A DNA stretch of 64,000 bases, from assembly GCA_027493875.1 (NCBI GenBank), contig JAOSJX010000028.1:124001-188000 (forward strand), written 5' to 3'. The DNA is from Deltaproteobacteria bacterium (lineage in GTDB: Bacteria; Lernaellota; Lernaellaia; JACKCT01). The position numbers were made by a program, and so were the translations under genes. The first letter of the stretch is position 1; every line of letters starts with the position of its first letter. This document shows positions 1 through 8,381 of this stretch, piece after piece. The notes below the pieces were generated by a model. The model did not search any database. It had not been told where the DNA came from and saw only the letters and a program-made list of their open reading frames with translations.

Positions 1-30
1 CGCGCCCGCGGCGCCTGCGATACTCCGCGC

Positions 31-2196
31 ATGCCGACGCCGACGCCCGCTTACCGCCGCGACGCCGTCGTCTACGCGCTGCTGGCGGCGGCGTTCGCGC
101 TTTCCTTCCTCCCCTACTTTCTCCAGGCGTCGAGCACCTGGGACGACGAAGAGCAGATGAACGGGAACCTGGCGAAGGATCTCGCCGACGGCCTTGTGGT
201 TCCCGCGATCGAATACCGCTATCACGATTGGACGACGGGCCAATGGCTGACGGGATTTCTCCTCTATCCGCTGTTCGCCGTTTTCGGCCGCTACGCATCG
301 GTCATCAAGCTGCTCGGCGCGGCTTTTTCTTTCGGCACCTATCTCCTGTGGTTCGCTTTTTTGCGCCGTTATGCCGGGTGGGTGGCGGCGTGCGCGATGG
401 CCGCCCTCTTCCTGTTTCCGCCGCCGTTTTTCGCGCATTACACGATGGTCACCTTCGCGAACCACAAAGAAAGCGCTTTTCTCGCGATCGCCCTCGTTTA
501 CGGCCTTTATCGGCTTCTCGAACGCGACCGGTCTCCCGTGAGGGCAGCGGCGCTCGGCGTTTTCGCCGGCCTGTCGACGTTCTATTGCTTTCAAGCGTCG
601 GTTCCCGCCGTCGTCGCGGCGATCCTGCTCACCGGCGCGCGAACGCCGCGGCGGGCGATGCCCGAGCTCGCTTCGTATACGCTCGGCTTCGTCGCGGGAT
701 TTGCACCGTTCACGGCGTATTACTATGCGCACGGCGTCCGTGTGCTGCGTTTTTTTCACATGCCCGCAGGGCAACCCGACGGCGTGTCGCCCGCCGTGGC
801 CGACAAACTGCTCGTCAAATTTCCCGACCTTTTGTTCCGCGCCCTGCCGGCGTCGTTCAAGCTGGGGCGCCCCGGGACGAACGCGCTGCTGCTCGGTCTT
901 GTCGCGGTCGCCCTTGTGGTCTTGCTCCTCCTATCGTGGCGGCGGTTGACCGGTTTTTTACGGAGTTTTCTCCGAGCTCCGGAGGGACCGTATGCGTCCG
1001 GTCCGCCCGCGCCCGAGGCGGCCGTCATATTGCTTGTCGCGGTTTTTTTCGGCGCTTACACGGTCAGCGATTACGCCGCACCGCCGATCCAAGACGAGTA
1101 CTGGAACCGCTATCTCCTGCCACTCTACCCTCCGCTCTTCGCGCTGGTGGCGCTGGCGGTGGCGCGGCTTGGACGGGCGCGCGGAGCGCTTCTTCTGGCG
1201 CCGTTTCTCCTCCTGACGCTCTCGGCGCGGGACGCGCGTCTTTTGCGGGCCGAAAACCTGAGCGCGGAAACGTGGCGGCGGGAATTTCGCGAGGCGACGG
1301 CGCTGCGCGGCTACGCGTACCTTCGATTTCTCGACGAAGGATTCGCTCGTCATTTGCGTTCGACGTGCGAGGCGCGGGAGCCGTGCGATCCGTGCGCGGA
1401 CGCTCCCAAGCGCGTGACGCGCGCGTTCCGATGGAAAGCCTATGAGGTGTGCGGACGCGTGTGCGGCGAGATGGGTGGAGAGGAATACTGCGGCGACGAG
1501 AGCGTGCCGCCCGACTCCTGCGATTTCTTCCGCCGCGGATGGACGGCAGGACGTCTTGAGGCCGGTGCGCGCGACGCCGGCGTTTGGCCCGATGCGCCGG
1601 ACCGCGCCGTCCGCGAGGTTCTCGACAACGCGGCGAAGCCCGAGGACCGCGTTCCGACGTTGGAGGGGATCGGGCTGTACGCGCACGAGTCGCTGCTGGC
1701 CTCGACGGTCGTCGAAAACACGTACGCGGCGCTGGCCTCGCGGGCCGATCCGATGTTTCCGCACCGTTTCCGCATCGCGACGGATGCGCTGCGTGGCGTC
1801 GGCGACGACGGTATTACGATTGCGGCCGAGGGATTCGGTTTGGGTGCGCCCCGAAAGTACGGCTTTTACCTCGACTACGAGACCGCGTTTGCCCGGCTCT
1901 TTCCGGAAGAACCCACGCCGGTCCTGCTCGATGCGTTTTACGTCGGCGTCGGGCGGCGCGCGGCGTGGGACATCGCGGGCGCGTATCATCACATCGGCGC
2001 CGAGGAATGGGCGGAAGCGCCGGGCAATTTGTTCCGCTACGACGTGACCGCCGATCAACAAACCGTTGAAAAGGCCATCGTGCTGGACGAGCGCGCGTGG
2101 ATGCTGATCCGGAAAGGGCACGCGGCCGGACTCGCCGAGATCGGTCTCAAGGAAGAGGAGCGCGGAGGATTTTTCTACTTCCCGCGCTTCCGCTAA
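31..2196 (+). CDS. Polytopic membrane protein, GT-C/PMT-like, function unknown
   Basis: The 721-residue product has about 10-12 hydrophobic segments in its first 400 residues, then a soluble Cys-containing C-terminal half. A first loop with acidic residues after TM1 (WDDEEQMNGN, about residues 37-46) resembles the D/E-bearing first loop of GT-C glycosyltransferases (PMT/ArnT type), which use polyprenyl-phosphate sugars. The cluster at residues 440-490 (CEAREPCDPC and later CGRVCG) could form disulfides in the periplasm. It is convergent with the fliT-like gene, and the stop codons overlap. The membrane topology is clear. The enzyme class is inference from architecture only. Confidence 0.6.
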   Translation: MPTPTPAYRRDAVVYALLAAAFALSFLPYFLQASSTWDDEEQMNGNLAKDLADGLVVPAIEYRYHDWTTGQWLTGFLLYPLFAVFGRYASVIKLLGAAFSFGTYLLWFAFLRRYAGWVAACAMAALFLFPPPFFAHYTMVTFANHKESAFLAIALVYGLYRLLERDRSPVRAAALGVFAGLSTFYCFQASVPAVVAAILLTGARTPRRAMPELASYTLGFVAGFAPFTAYYYAHGVRVLRFFHMPAGQPDGVSPAVADKLLVKFPDLLFRALPASFKLGRPGTNALLLGLVAVALVVLLLLSWRRLTGFLRSFLRAPEGPYASGPPAPEAAVILLVAVFFGAYTVSDYAAPPIQDEYWNRYLLPLYPPLFALVALAVARLGRARGALLLAPFLLLTLSARDARLLRAENLSAETWRREFREATALRGYAYLRFLDEGFARHLRSTCEAREPCDPCADAPKRVTRAFRWKAYEVCGRVCGEMGGEEYCGDESVPPDSCDFFRRGWTAGRLEAGARDAGVWPDAPDRAVREVLDNAAKPEDRVPTLEGIGLYAHESLLASTVVENTYAALASRADPMFPHRFRIATDALRGVGDDGITIAAEGFGLGAPRKYGFYLDYETAFARLFPEEPTPVLLDAFYVGVGRRAAWDIAGAYHHIGAEEWAEAPGNLFRYDVTADQQTVEKAIVLDERAWMLIRKGHAAGLAEIGLKEEERGGFFYFPRFR

Positions 2197-2634
2197 GTCT
2201 CGCGCTTGCGGGGATTTCCGGCGCCGGGGGCGTCGAGACCCTCTTTTATAGCCGGCCATCGCGGCTTTGCCGGTTCCGGCCTTGGCGATGTCCCGCGTGA
2301 CCGAAACCATCGCCTCGCGCAAACGGCGTTCGGTTTCTTTCGAGACGCCGGCGAGCTCGGCCGACAGCGTCCGCACGGTGGCTTCGAGTTCCCGCAGGCG
2401 CGGCGTGACGGCCGCGGGCCCTTGCTCGGTTACGGCCGCGGCAAGCTCCCGCGATCGTTTTTCTGTTTCGACGACGCGGAGAAGCAGCCCGTTCGTTTCC
2501 CGCTGCGCGGCTTCCAGGGACTCCAACGCGTCCTCGGCGACGTAGCGGGCCTTGGCTTCCTCCAGTTCGCGCAGCCGCCGTAAATCCCGGATTTGACGAA
2601 CGAAGCCTTGCTCAAGTTCGGACGCGGCGTCCAT
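2193..2634 (-). CDS. FliT/FlgN-like flagellar export chaperone (one frame break)
   Basis: Last gene of the flaG-fliD-fliS set. The start ATG overlaps the fliS stop (TGATG). The product is about 147 residues, almost entirely helical and rich in Glu/Arg/Leu, as expected for FliT/FlgN chaperones that keep FliD or hook-associated proteins export-ready. The frame breaks at the T4 run 2244-2247. Removing one base gives a natural C-terminus (MAGYKEGLDAPGAG, then RKRET) ending at 2193, overlapping the stop of the opposing gene. Without that correction the frame runs on antisense through the neighbour. Assignment rests on position, size and helical character; the primary sequence of these chaperones is poorly conserved. 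Confidence 0.6.
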
Positions 2635-3080
2635 CACACGCTGATGCGCACGCAGGAATCCTGCGTCTGCCCGCGCGCGGCGTGCTCGACGCTCGCGTCC
2701 CCCGCGTCCATCTGGCGGGATAGCTCGACCCACCCCTCGCGCAGCGTGCTCGTCACGGACAGGGCGGCCTCGATGGATTTCGCGTCGTTGCGCATGTTGC
2801 CCATGACGAGGCTGTCGTTGATGAAGGTGTAGAGGCGCTCGAGGTTGCGGGCGAGGTCGGGCGCCTTGTCGTGATCGAGCGTGCCTTTGAACTCGGAAAT
2901 GATCGCCATCGCCTTGCCGATGTATTGCCCCTTGCCGGCGATATCGCCTTCCTCCAGCTTCCGACGGGCCAGGGTCATGAACCGGATGGCCGAGTCGTAG
3001 AGCATGATGAGCAACTGAAGGCGGTTCGCGGTGCGCACATCGTTGGTCGTGTAGGCCTGTGTCACGCTGCGTTTGGTCAC
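2634..3080 (-). CDS. fliS: Flagellin export chaperone FliS
   Basis: The 148-residue FliS binds the C-terminal D0 helix of flagellin in the cytoplasm and stops premature polymerisation before export. The family pattern is clear: YTTNDVRTANRLQLLIMLYD near residues 10-29, then helices with KAMAIISEFKGTLD and LYTFINDSLV. The C-terminal 20 residues, ending DSCVRISV, are longer than usual and less conserved. It lies 27 nt after fliD and overlaps the fliT-like gene by one base, so translation is probably coupled. Expected to be under the same FliA-type promoter as flaG. Confidence 0.93.
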   Translation of the reverse strand: MTKRSVTQAYTTNDVRTANRLQLLIMLYDSAIRFMTLARRKLEEGDIAGKGQYIGKAMAIISEFKGTLDHDKAPDLARNLERLYTFINDSLVMGNMRNDAKSIEAALSVTSTLREGWVELSRQMDAGDASVEHAARGQTQDSCVRISV

Positions 3081-3107
3081 GATAAAGCTCCTCTGACGGG
3101 GCGCGGC

Positions 3108-4673
3108 CTAATAAAAGAGCCGCGTATTCCCAAGCGCTGTCAGCGCTCCCTGAGAGACTTGCAGTTGCTGGACGACCTGCTCCATCCGTGTGAATTTGGC
3201 TCTCAGTTGCGCTTCGGTTTTTTCAAGACGGCGCTCCTTCGCCTCCACCTGATCCCGAAAATCGTCGATGACGCTGTTGATGCGGTTTTCCTTCTCCGAC
3301 AGAAGGCTCGTCGACCCGTTCAGATAACCGTTCAACCGGCGTTCGAACTGCTCCATCAACCCGACCGAGTAATCCACGGTGCCATAGTCGCCGGCGGAGG
3401 TGCCGGTGAATTTGATCATCAGGCCTTCCACGGGCGTTCCCTCGGCGCCGATCAGATAGTTGCCGGAGTACACATTCGCGGCGTATCCGCCGATCGTGCC
3501 GCCGAAGCTCGCCCCGGTGCCCGTAATGTCGACGGCGTAGCTTCCCGACGACGTGTTCGCGGTGGCGCTGACGTAGCTGACGTATTGGTTCGACGTGTTC
3601 CCCTTGCTGGCGAACAGGGCGATCACGTCATCGAAATGATCCTCGAGCGCGTCCGTCAACGCGGTGTCGTTGATCGTCAGTTTACCGCTTTGATGCGTGA
3701 CGCCGATCTGCGACAGGGTCGTGTACAGGCCGTCGGCGTTCGGCGTGCCCGCGGCGACGATGTTGCCGAGCTCGCTTTGAATTTGCGAAAACGTGAAATC
3801 GCCGCGCATATCGCTGGTCGCGAGCTTGTCCTTGAGGTACGTGCGAACGTCGTTGTACGCGTCCACGAACTTTTGGATGTTCTCCTTGACCTTGGACACG
3901 TTGCTCGACAGCTTCAGATTAACAACGGTATTCGGCTCGGAATCGTCTTTGAGGAAGAGCGTGACGCCGTCCAAGAGGTCGTCCACCTCGTTGGTGCTCT
4001 TGGTGACACTGATGCCGTCGAACGTAAACAGCGCGTTCTGCGCGGCCTGCCCCGGCGTTCCGCCGGCGCCGTCGGTGAAATCGACGGTCTGCCCGGACCA
4101 GCCGACGAGCGACACGCTGTGGGCGTTTTCCGTTCCGGTTTCGTCGGCGGAAACGACCAGCCGATACGGCGAGGCGCCACCGTCGTTGATAATGGACGCC
4201 GTCACGCCCGCGTCGAGACCGTTGATGGCGTCCCGGAGACCTTGGAGCGTGTTGTTGGTGGCGTTGACTTCGATGTCGTGATCCTCGCCGCCGACGGTGA
4301 TCCGAAACGTTCCGGTCCCGATTTCGGCGAAGTTCGAATCGAATCCCTGGCTGACGGTGATCTCGTTGGTGGCGAGCTGCGCGACCTTGATGGTGTGGCT
4401 TCCGGTTTGCGCCGTGCCGGTCGCGCTGATGCCGACGAGATCGTCGTCGGACGTCGTCGCCTCGATGCTCGAAAACGACGTGAGCGATTTGATCGACGAG
4501 ACCGCGGAACGCAACGTGTCCAGACGGCTGCGAAGATCCTGGTAGAAAGCGAGCTGGTTCTGGCGCGACTTGATTTTCGATTCGATGCGCGTGATCGGCC
4601 GGCGCTCGATCGCCAGAAGTTGCGTAATGAGTTGATCGGTGTTGATTCCGCTGGCCAGGCCGACGCCGGACAT
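3108..4673 (-). CDS. fliD: Flagellar hook-associated protein 2 (filament cap) FliD
   Basis: FliD caps the filament tip and inserts flagellin subunits. The 521 residues match the family: N-terminal GLASGINTDQLITQLLAIE with a coiled coil to about residue 60, a central Ig-like variable region (about 100-300), and a C-terminal coiled coil (about 440-510) ending LGNTRLFY. The frame is intact, unlike many neighbours. It sits between flaG and fliS, the common late-gene order flaG-fliD-fliS-fliT. FliD is exported without a cleaved signal by the flagellar type III system. Confidence 0.95.
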   Translation of the reverse strand: MSGVGLASGINTDQLITQLLAIERRPITRIESKIKSRQNQLAFYQDLRSRLDTLRSAVSSIKSLTSFSSIEATTSDDDLVGISATGTAQTGSHTIKVAQLATNEITVSQGFDSNFAEIGTGTFRITVGGEDHDIEVNATNNTLQGLRDAINGLDAGVTASIINDGGASPYRLVVSADETGTENAHSVSLVGWSGQTVDFTDGAGGTPGQAAQNALFTFDGISVTKSTNEVDDLLDGVTLFLKDDSEPNTVVNLKLSSNVSKVKENIQKFVDAYNDVRTYLKDKLATSDMRGDFTFSQIQSELGNIVAAGTPNADGLYTTLSQIGVTHQSGKLTINDTALTDALEDHFDDVIALFASKGNTSNQYVSYVSATANTSSGSYAVDITGTGASFGGTIGGYAANVYSGNYLIGAEGTPVEGLMIKFTGTSAGDYGTVDYSVGLMEQFERRLNGYLNGSTSLLSEKENRINSVIDDFRDQVEAKERRLEKTEAQLRAKFTRMEQVVQQLQVSQGALTALGNTRLFY

Positions 4674-4731
4674 CGATTATCTCCTCAAAGGGCCGCAATC
4701 CGATCGCGGCGGCCGGTCTCCATGGCCCCGA

Positions 4732-5055
4732 TCAAATCCGCTTGTTGAACAGATAGCCCGCCACCTGCTGGAGCCGTTTCGCGATCTGCCTCAACTCTTC
4801 GGGCGGCAACTCGCGAATCACCGCCCCGGTTTCCTTGTCCAGAATCTTCACAACGATGCGGTCCAGTTCCTTGTCCTGCTCGAACGCGATCGACGTCTTT
4901 CCGATGCCGAGGGCGTTGGATTGATGCGCCGCCGGAGAGTCCGTCCGAACGGAGTAAGCCGTCTTCGCGTCCGAGCGCGCCCTTTCCGGCGCCGGCTCGG
5001 TCCGGGCATTCGGCTCCGGCGACACGACCGCCGAATGAATGCCGGTGACTTCCAT
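4732..5055 (-). CDS. flaG: FlaG family protein
   Basis: The 107-residue protein has a low-complexity N-terminal half and a conserved FlaG C-terminal half: LDRIVVKILDKETGAVIREL followed by PPEELRQIAKRLQQVAGYLF. FlaG proteins influence filament length in polar flagellates; the mechanism is unsettled. It heads the flaG-fliD-fliS-fliT set and begins 39 nt after a strong FliA-type -10 element. The ATG is preceded by a GGAGGTAAG-like ribosome binding site. It is divergent from the DUF115 gene. Confidence 0.88.
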   Translation of the reverse strand: MEVTGIHSAVVSPEPNARTEPAPERARSDAKTAYSVRTDSPAAHQSNALGIGKTSIAFEQDKELDRIVVKILDKETGAVIRELPPEELRQIAKRLQQVAGYLFNKRI

Positions 5056-5093
5056 AACTTACCTCCCCGAGGAACTCCTCTCCTCTTGTCCCT

Positions 5094-5120
5094 TTATCGG
5101 ACAAAACGCTTGAAAACTTG
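5094..5120 (-). promoter_or_regulatory. Sigma-28 (FliA) promoter of flaG-fliD-fliS
   Basis: Read on the minus strand, TCAAGTTT is followed 12 nt later by TCCGATAA. This is 7 of 8 matches to each half of the FliA consensus (TAAAGTTT, GCCGATAA), with one base more spacing than in enterics. The -10 lies 39 nt upstream of the flaG ATG. The same geometry recurs upstream of flgM. Confidence 0.65.
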
Positions 5121-5231
5121 ACGTGGAGTGGCTTTCCAAGGCCGAAGTGTTGTAAATTCACGAGGTTCCTTTCGGCGCATAAACAAGCGGGCTTGAGGCC
5201 GTTCTTTCATTTCTCACGCAAAAATGGAGCC

Positions 5232-7213
5232 ATGACGGACGTTCAGCAGGCCAGCCAGCAGCCGCTTCCGGGCGAACCCGCGTCCCGCCGGTTTCGCAGA
5301 GATATTTTCTCCAATAATATCAACGCGTTAATAAAAACTGACCGCCTCGACTGCACCCATCTCAGCCTCCTGCCGGAGCCGCCGGATGAAGTGCGTCTGG
5401 TTCCCAGCCGGACGAACGATTTCGCCGTGGCGGTCGGCAATAATTTCCTGACCAGCCGTTTCGACCCCGGCAAGGAGGCCGAGGGCCTTGTGGAAAAAGC
5501 GCGGGCGCGCGTGGGGAACGTCCCGCGGACGGTATGCGTTTTAGGGTCGGCCGGGGGTTATCTCGCTCACGCGGCTCTTCGCGCGGGCTGCGCCGAGGTC
5601 CTCGTCTACGATCCGGACCCGCGGGTTCTGGCCGCGACGCTCGGGACCATCGATTTCACGGGCGACATCGAGACCGGCCGCCTCCGCTTTTTCGCGGACC
5701 CGGCGTCGATTTATTTTGCGCCGCGCTACCGCGTCCGGATGGAACCCGACGTGGATATCCTCGTGTTGCCCAACTACGCCAAGACCTATCCTGACGCGGC
5801 GGCCGCCCTGACGGACCGCGTCGCGGTCATTATTCGCGACACGGACATTCTGTCGCAAACGGTCGCCACGAAAACGCGCGCGTGGTTCGATGACGCGTTC
5901 GGCAACCTGCCGGCTTTTTTCGTCCTGGCCGTGGATCGAGACGCTTTACGAACAGTTCCACGGCGTGCCGTTCGTGATCGTCTCGGCGGGTCCTTCGCTC
6001 GACAAGAACGTCCGGCTGCTCGCCGACTATCGCGACCGCGTCGCGATCGTTTCGGTGGGGACGGCGCTGCGAAAACTCGACGCGGTCGGCGTCGTCCCCG
6101 GATCTCGCGGTGGCGGTCGAGAGCAACGACATCACCGGGCAGTTCGCCGGCGTTTCCTTTCTCGACGAGATCCCAGTCGCGCTCGACGTGAAGTGCCATC
6201 CCAAGCTGTGGCAACTCCCGGCGCGCGGCTTTTTCGGATTTACCGGGCCGAGCATGCCGGCCGCGTGGATTTTGCGAACGCTGGGCGCGGAGCGGAGCGT
6301 GATCTCCGTCGGCGGGTCCGTCGCCACTGCCGCGTTCTCGGTGATCGCGCAATCCGGCGCCGATCCGATCATCCTCATCGGGCAGGATCTCGCGTACTCG
6401 GATACCGGCGCCCTTCACGCCGAGGGGATCGGTTTGCTCGGCGCCGAGGATCTGTCCGACGAGGAGCGCCGCGCGGGCGCCGACGCGCTGGCGCGAAAGG
6501 GATTTTTCGAAATCGAAGGTTACGGCGGCGGGCGCGTCCTGACCAAGACCAATCTGCGCAGCTATCTTCTCTGGTTCGAACGCAGCGTCAAAGCCGTGAC
6601 CGGCGCGGGCCGTCGGGCAATCAACTGCACCGAAGGGGGCGCGAAGATCGCGGGCTTCGAACAGCGGCCGCTGGGCGAGACGCTGGAGAGCCTGCCGCGC
6701 CTCGCGATCGACCCCCGCGCGGAATTTTTGCGGTACGCGGTCCGGCGGACGCCGGACGTGACGCCTCTGGCGCGCGCGCTTCAAAAAGTGGAGCGGGACG
6801 CGCGGCGGTTGAAACGGACGGCGGACGATTTACTGCCGGACCTCGAACGGGCGATCCGCACCGCGCGCGATGCCGGCGCGGAGGCCCTGGCCCCGGTGTT
6901 CCGGAAAGCGGAACGCGCCGACCGGACCGTCACGCCGCTCATCGAATTCCTGGCGCCGCTGCTCGATCCGTTGTGCAATACCACCGCGCTCGTCGCGGAG
7001 ACCGCTTTCGATTACGCCGGTCTCGACGACGCGCAGCAGGCGCGCATGAATCTCCGGCAGACGTATACGCTCTACGCCGGCCTTTCCCGCGGGGCGCGCG
7101 ATCTTCTCGGCGCGGCGCGTTCGTTTCGCGAAAAGCACAGCGCCCGCGCCGGGCGCCGCGCTTCCGGTCCCCGCCGAAAAAATAAGGGCGGAGTTTCCCC
7201 CGCCCTTTTCTGA
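5232..7213 (+). CDS. DUF115 / motility accessory factor (Maf)-like protein (two frame breaks)
   Basis: About 660 residues after correction. It contains a Rossmann-like stretch (VCVLGSAGGYLAHAALRAG), then the DUF115 core: FVIVSAGPSLDKNV, VGTALRKLDAVGV and ISVGGSVATAAFSVIAQSGA, followed by IILIGQDLAY. DUF115 proteins next to flagellin are often Maf-type transferases that put nonulosonic acids on flagellin in the cytoplasm; others are MptE-like pterin kinases. Position beside flagellin and flaG favours flagellin modification, but no sugar biosynthesis genes of that type are seen here. The frame breaks at the T6 run 5915-5920 and the C4 run 6096-6099. Start ATG at 5232. Confidence 0.75.
7184..7207. 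terminator. Bidirectional Rho-independent terminator
   Basis: Perfect 8-bp stem AAGGGCGG / CCGCCCTT around an 8-nt loop. On the minus strand it is followed by TATTTTTT, a good intrinsic terminator about 70 nt past the flagellin stop. On the plus strand it is followed by TTTTC at the end of the DUF115 gene, whose last codons overlap the hairpin. Confidence 0.75.
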
Positions 7214-7273
7214 CGATCGGATCACGTCCTTATGGTCTTCGAGGATCCCTCCTCACCGATCCTTCATTCCGCG

Positions 7274-8089
7274 TTATCCTTGAACCAGCGAGAGCGCCAC
7301 GGTCGGCAACTGATTCGCCTGGGCCAGAATCGACACCCCCGCCTGCACGAGAATCGAGTTTTTGGTCAGCTCCGCCGTTTCGTGCGCGATGTCCACGTCA
7401 CGGATGCGGCTTTCCGCGGCCGAGAGATTCTCGACCTGGTTGGCGATCGAGCTGACGATCGACTCGAAGCGGTTTTGCAGCGCGCCCATCGACGCGCGGC
7501 GGCTGGCCACCGTCTCGATCGCGGTCGTCGTGGTGCCGAGCGCCGCCTGCGCGTTGGTCACCGTGCCGATCGACGTGGTGAGCGACAGCGCGGCCGCATC
7601 TACGTCCGAGACCGCAATGGATATCTTCTCGGACGACGTGATGCCGATTTGAATTTCGACACTCAAAGTTCCGTCCAACAGATTCGTCTCGTTGAATTTG
7701 GTGGTGTCCGCGACGCGCGTGATTTCGGCGCGCAACGCGGCGTACTCGGTATTGAGATACCCGCGCTCCGAGGTCCCGATGCTGCCGGTGGCGGCCTGCT
7801 CGGCCAGTTCTTTCATGCGCACCAGCATGCTGCTGATCTCGTCCATCGCGCCTTCGGCGGTCTGGATCATCGAGATGCCGTCGGACGCGTTGCGTCCGGC
7901 CTGTCCGAGGGCGCGGATGTTGGAGCGGAGTTTTTCGGAGATCGCGAGGCCGGCGGCGTCGTCGCCCGCGCGGTTGATGCGCAGGCCCGAGGCCAGGCGT
8001 TCCAGGCTGCGGCCGAGGCCGGTTTGCGACCGGTTGATGTGACGTTGCGCGTTGAGCGAGGATATATTGTTCGTAACGGTAAGAGGCAT
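7274..8089 (-). CDS. fliC: Flagellin
   Basis: 271 residues from ATG 8089 (MPLTVTNNISSLNAQRH), preceded by the ribosome binding site GGAGGATACC. The N-terminal D0/D1 motif (LERLASGLRINRAGDDAAGL) and the C-terminal D1/D0 region (RIRDVDIAHETAELTK, ending LPTVALSLVQG) are canonical. Only about 80 residues separate the conserved ends, so it is a compact flagellin lacking large D2/D3 domains. An in-frame upstream extension exists but is not part of the family. FliS, FliW and CsrA are encoded nearby and are expected to control its export and translation. The frame is intact. Confidence 0.96.
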   Translation of the reverse strand: MPLTVTNNISSLNAQRHINRSQTGLGRSLERLASGLRINRAGDDAAGLAISEKLRSNIRALGQAGRNASDGISMIQTAEGAMDEISSMLVRMKELAEQAATGSIGTSERGYLNTEYAALRAEITRVADTTKFNETNLLDGTLSVEIQIGITSSEKISIAVSDVDAAALSLTTSIGTVTNAQAALGTTTTAIETVASRRASMGALQNRFESIVSSIANQVENLSAAESRIRDVDIAHETAELTKNSILVQAGVSILAQANQLPTVALSLVQG

Positions 8090-8176
8090 AAAGGTATCCT
8101 CCGTGATACTTCCTTGCGTCGAAAACAGTCCTTTGTCTTCCTGGGAATTTTTTTGAGTTAGGCTCCCGTCCTGGCG
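8090..8176 (-). promoter_or_regulatory. GGA-rich flagellin leader, candidate CsrA target
   Basis: The transcribed leader between the predicted start point and the flagellin ATG has seven GGA trinucleotides in about 90 nt. Two of them, in CGGAGGAT, form the ribosome binding site. CsrA binds GGA cores and represses flagellin mRNA this way in Bacillus; csrA and fliW both occur in this window. Binding itself is inferred. Confidence 0.4.
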
Positions 8177-8182
8177 GCCCAA

Positions 8183-8211
8183 CTATCGGCAAAAGCGATT
8201 CGCAATATTTA
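8183..8211 (-). promoter_or_regulatory. Candidate sigma-28 promoter of flagellin
   Basis: Minus-strand GCCGATAG (7 of 8 to the FliA -10 element) lies about 94 nt before the flagellin ATG. A TAAA -35 core sits 17 nt upstream, two more than consensus and looser than the flaG and flgM promoters. The -10 is convincing; the -35 is weak, or the spacing may be affected by base-call errors. Confidence 0.5.
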
Positions 8212-8332
8212 GGGGATTCGCCAACCTCCTTTCTTACAACCTTACCCAAACAGACGTTTCGGAAGGACGCGTCACGAACTTTACAAAGAAAGGCGGAGGG
8301 ACGAAGGAAGCAGCGCGATTCAAGGATTCTTC

Positions 8333-8354
8333 GGGCGCGGCCGAAGCCGCGCCC
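8333..8354 (-). terminator. Very stable UUCG-tetraloop hairpin downstream of the hydrolase gene
   Basis: Minus strand: GGGCGCGGC-TTCG-GCCGCGCCC, a perfect 9-bp stem closed by a C(UUCG)G tetraloop, 28 nt after the hydrolase stop. No strong U-tract follows, so it may be a terminator, an mRNA 3'-end stabiliser or an insulator ahead of the flagellin promoter. Confidence 0.55.
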
Positions 8355-8381
8355 GTGGATTAAGAGGCGGGGCGCTTGCCT

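Noticed and set aside
2871-4748. 625-codon plus-strand ORF opposite fliS/fliD
   Set aside because: Antisense shadow of fliD in GC-rich DNA; Arg/Asp/Val-rich composition, no family features, and the opposing FliD is unambiguous.
5118-5231. Upstream in-frame extension of the DUF115 gene
   Set aside because: It would overlap the flaG promoter, and ATG 5232 gives a normal N-terminus.
8090-8182. 31-residue N-terminal extension of flagellin
   Set aside because: Flagellins start at the MPLTVTNNI-type motif; the extension is leader sequence containing the ribosome binding site.
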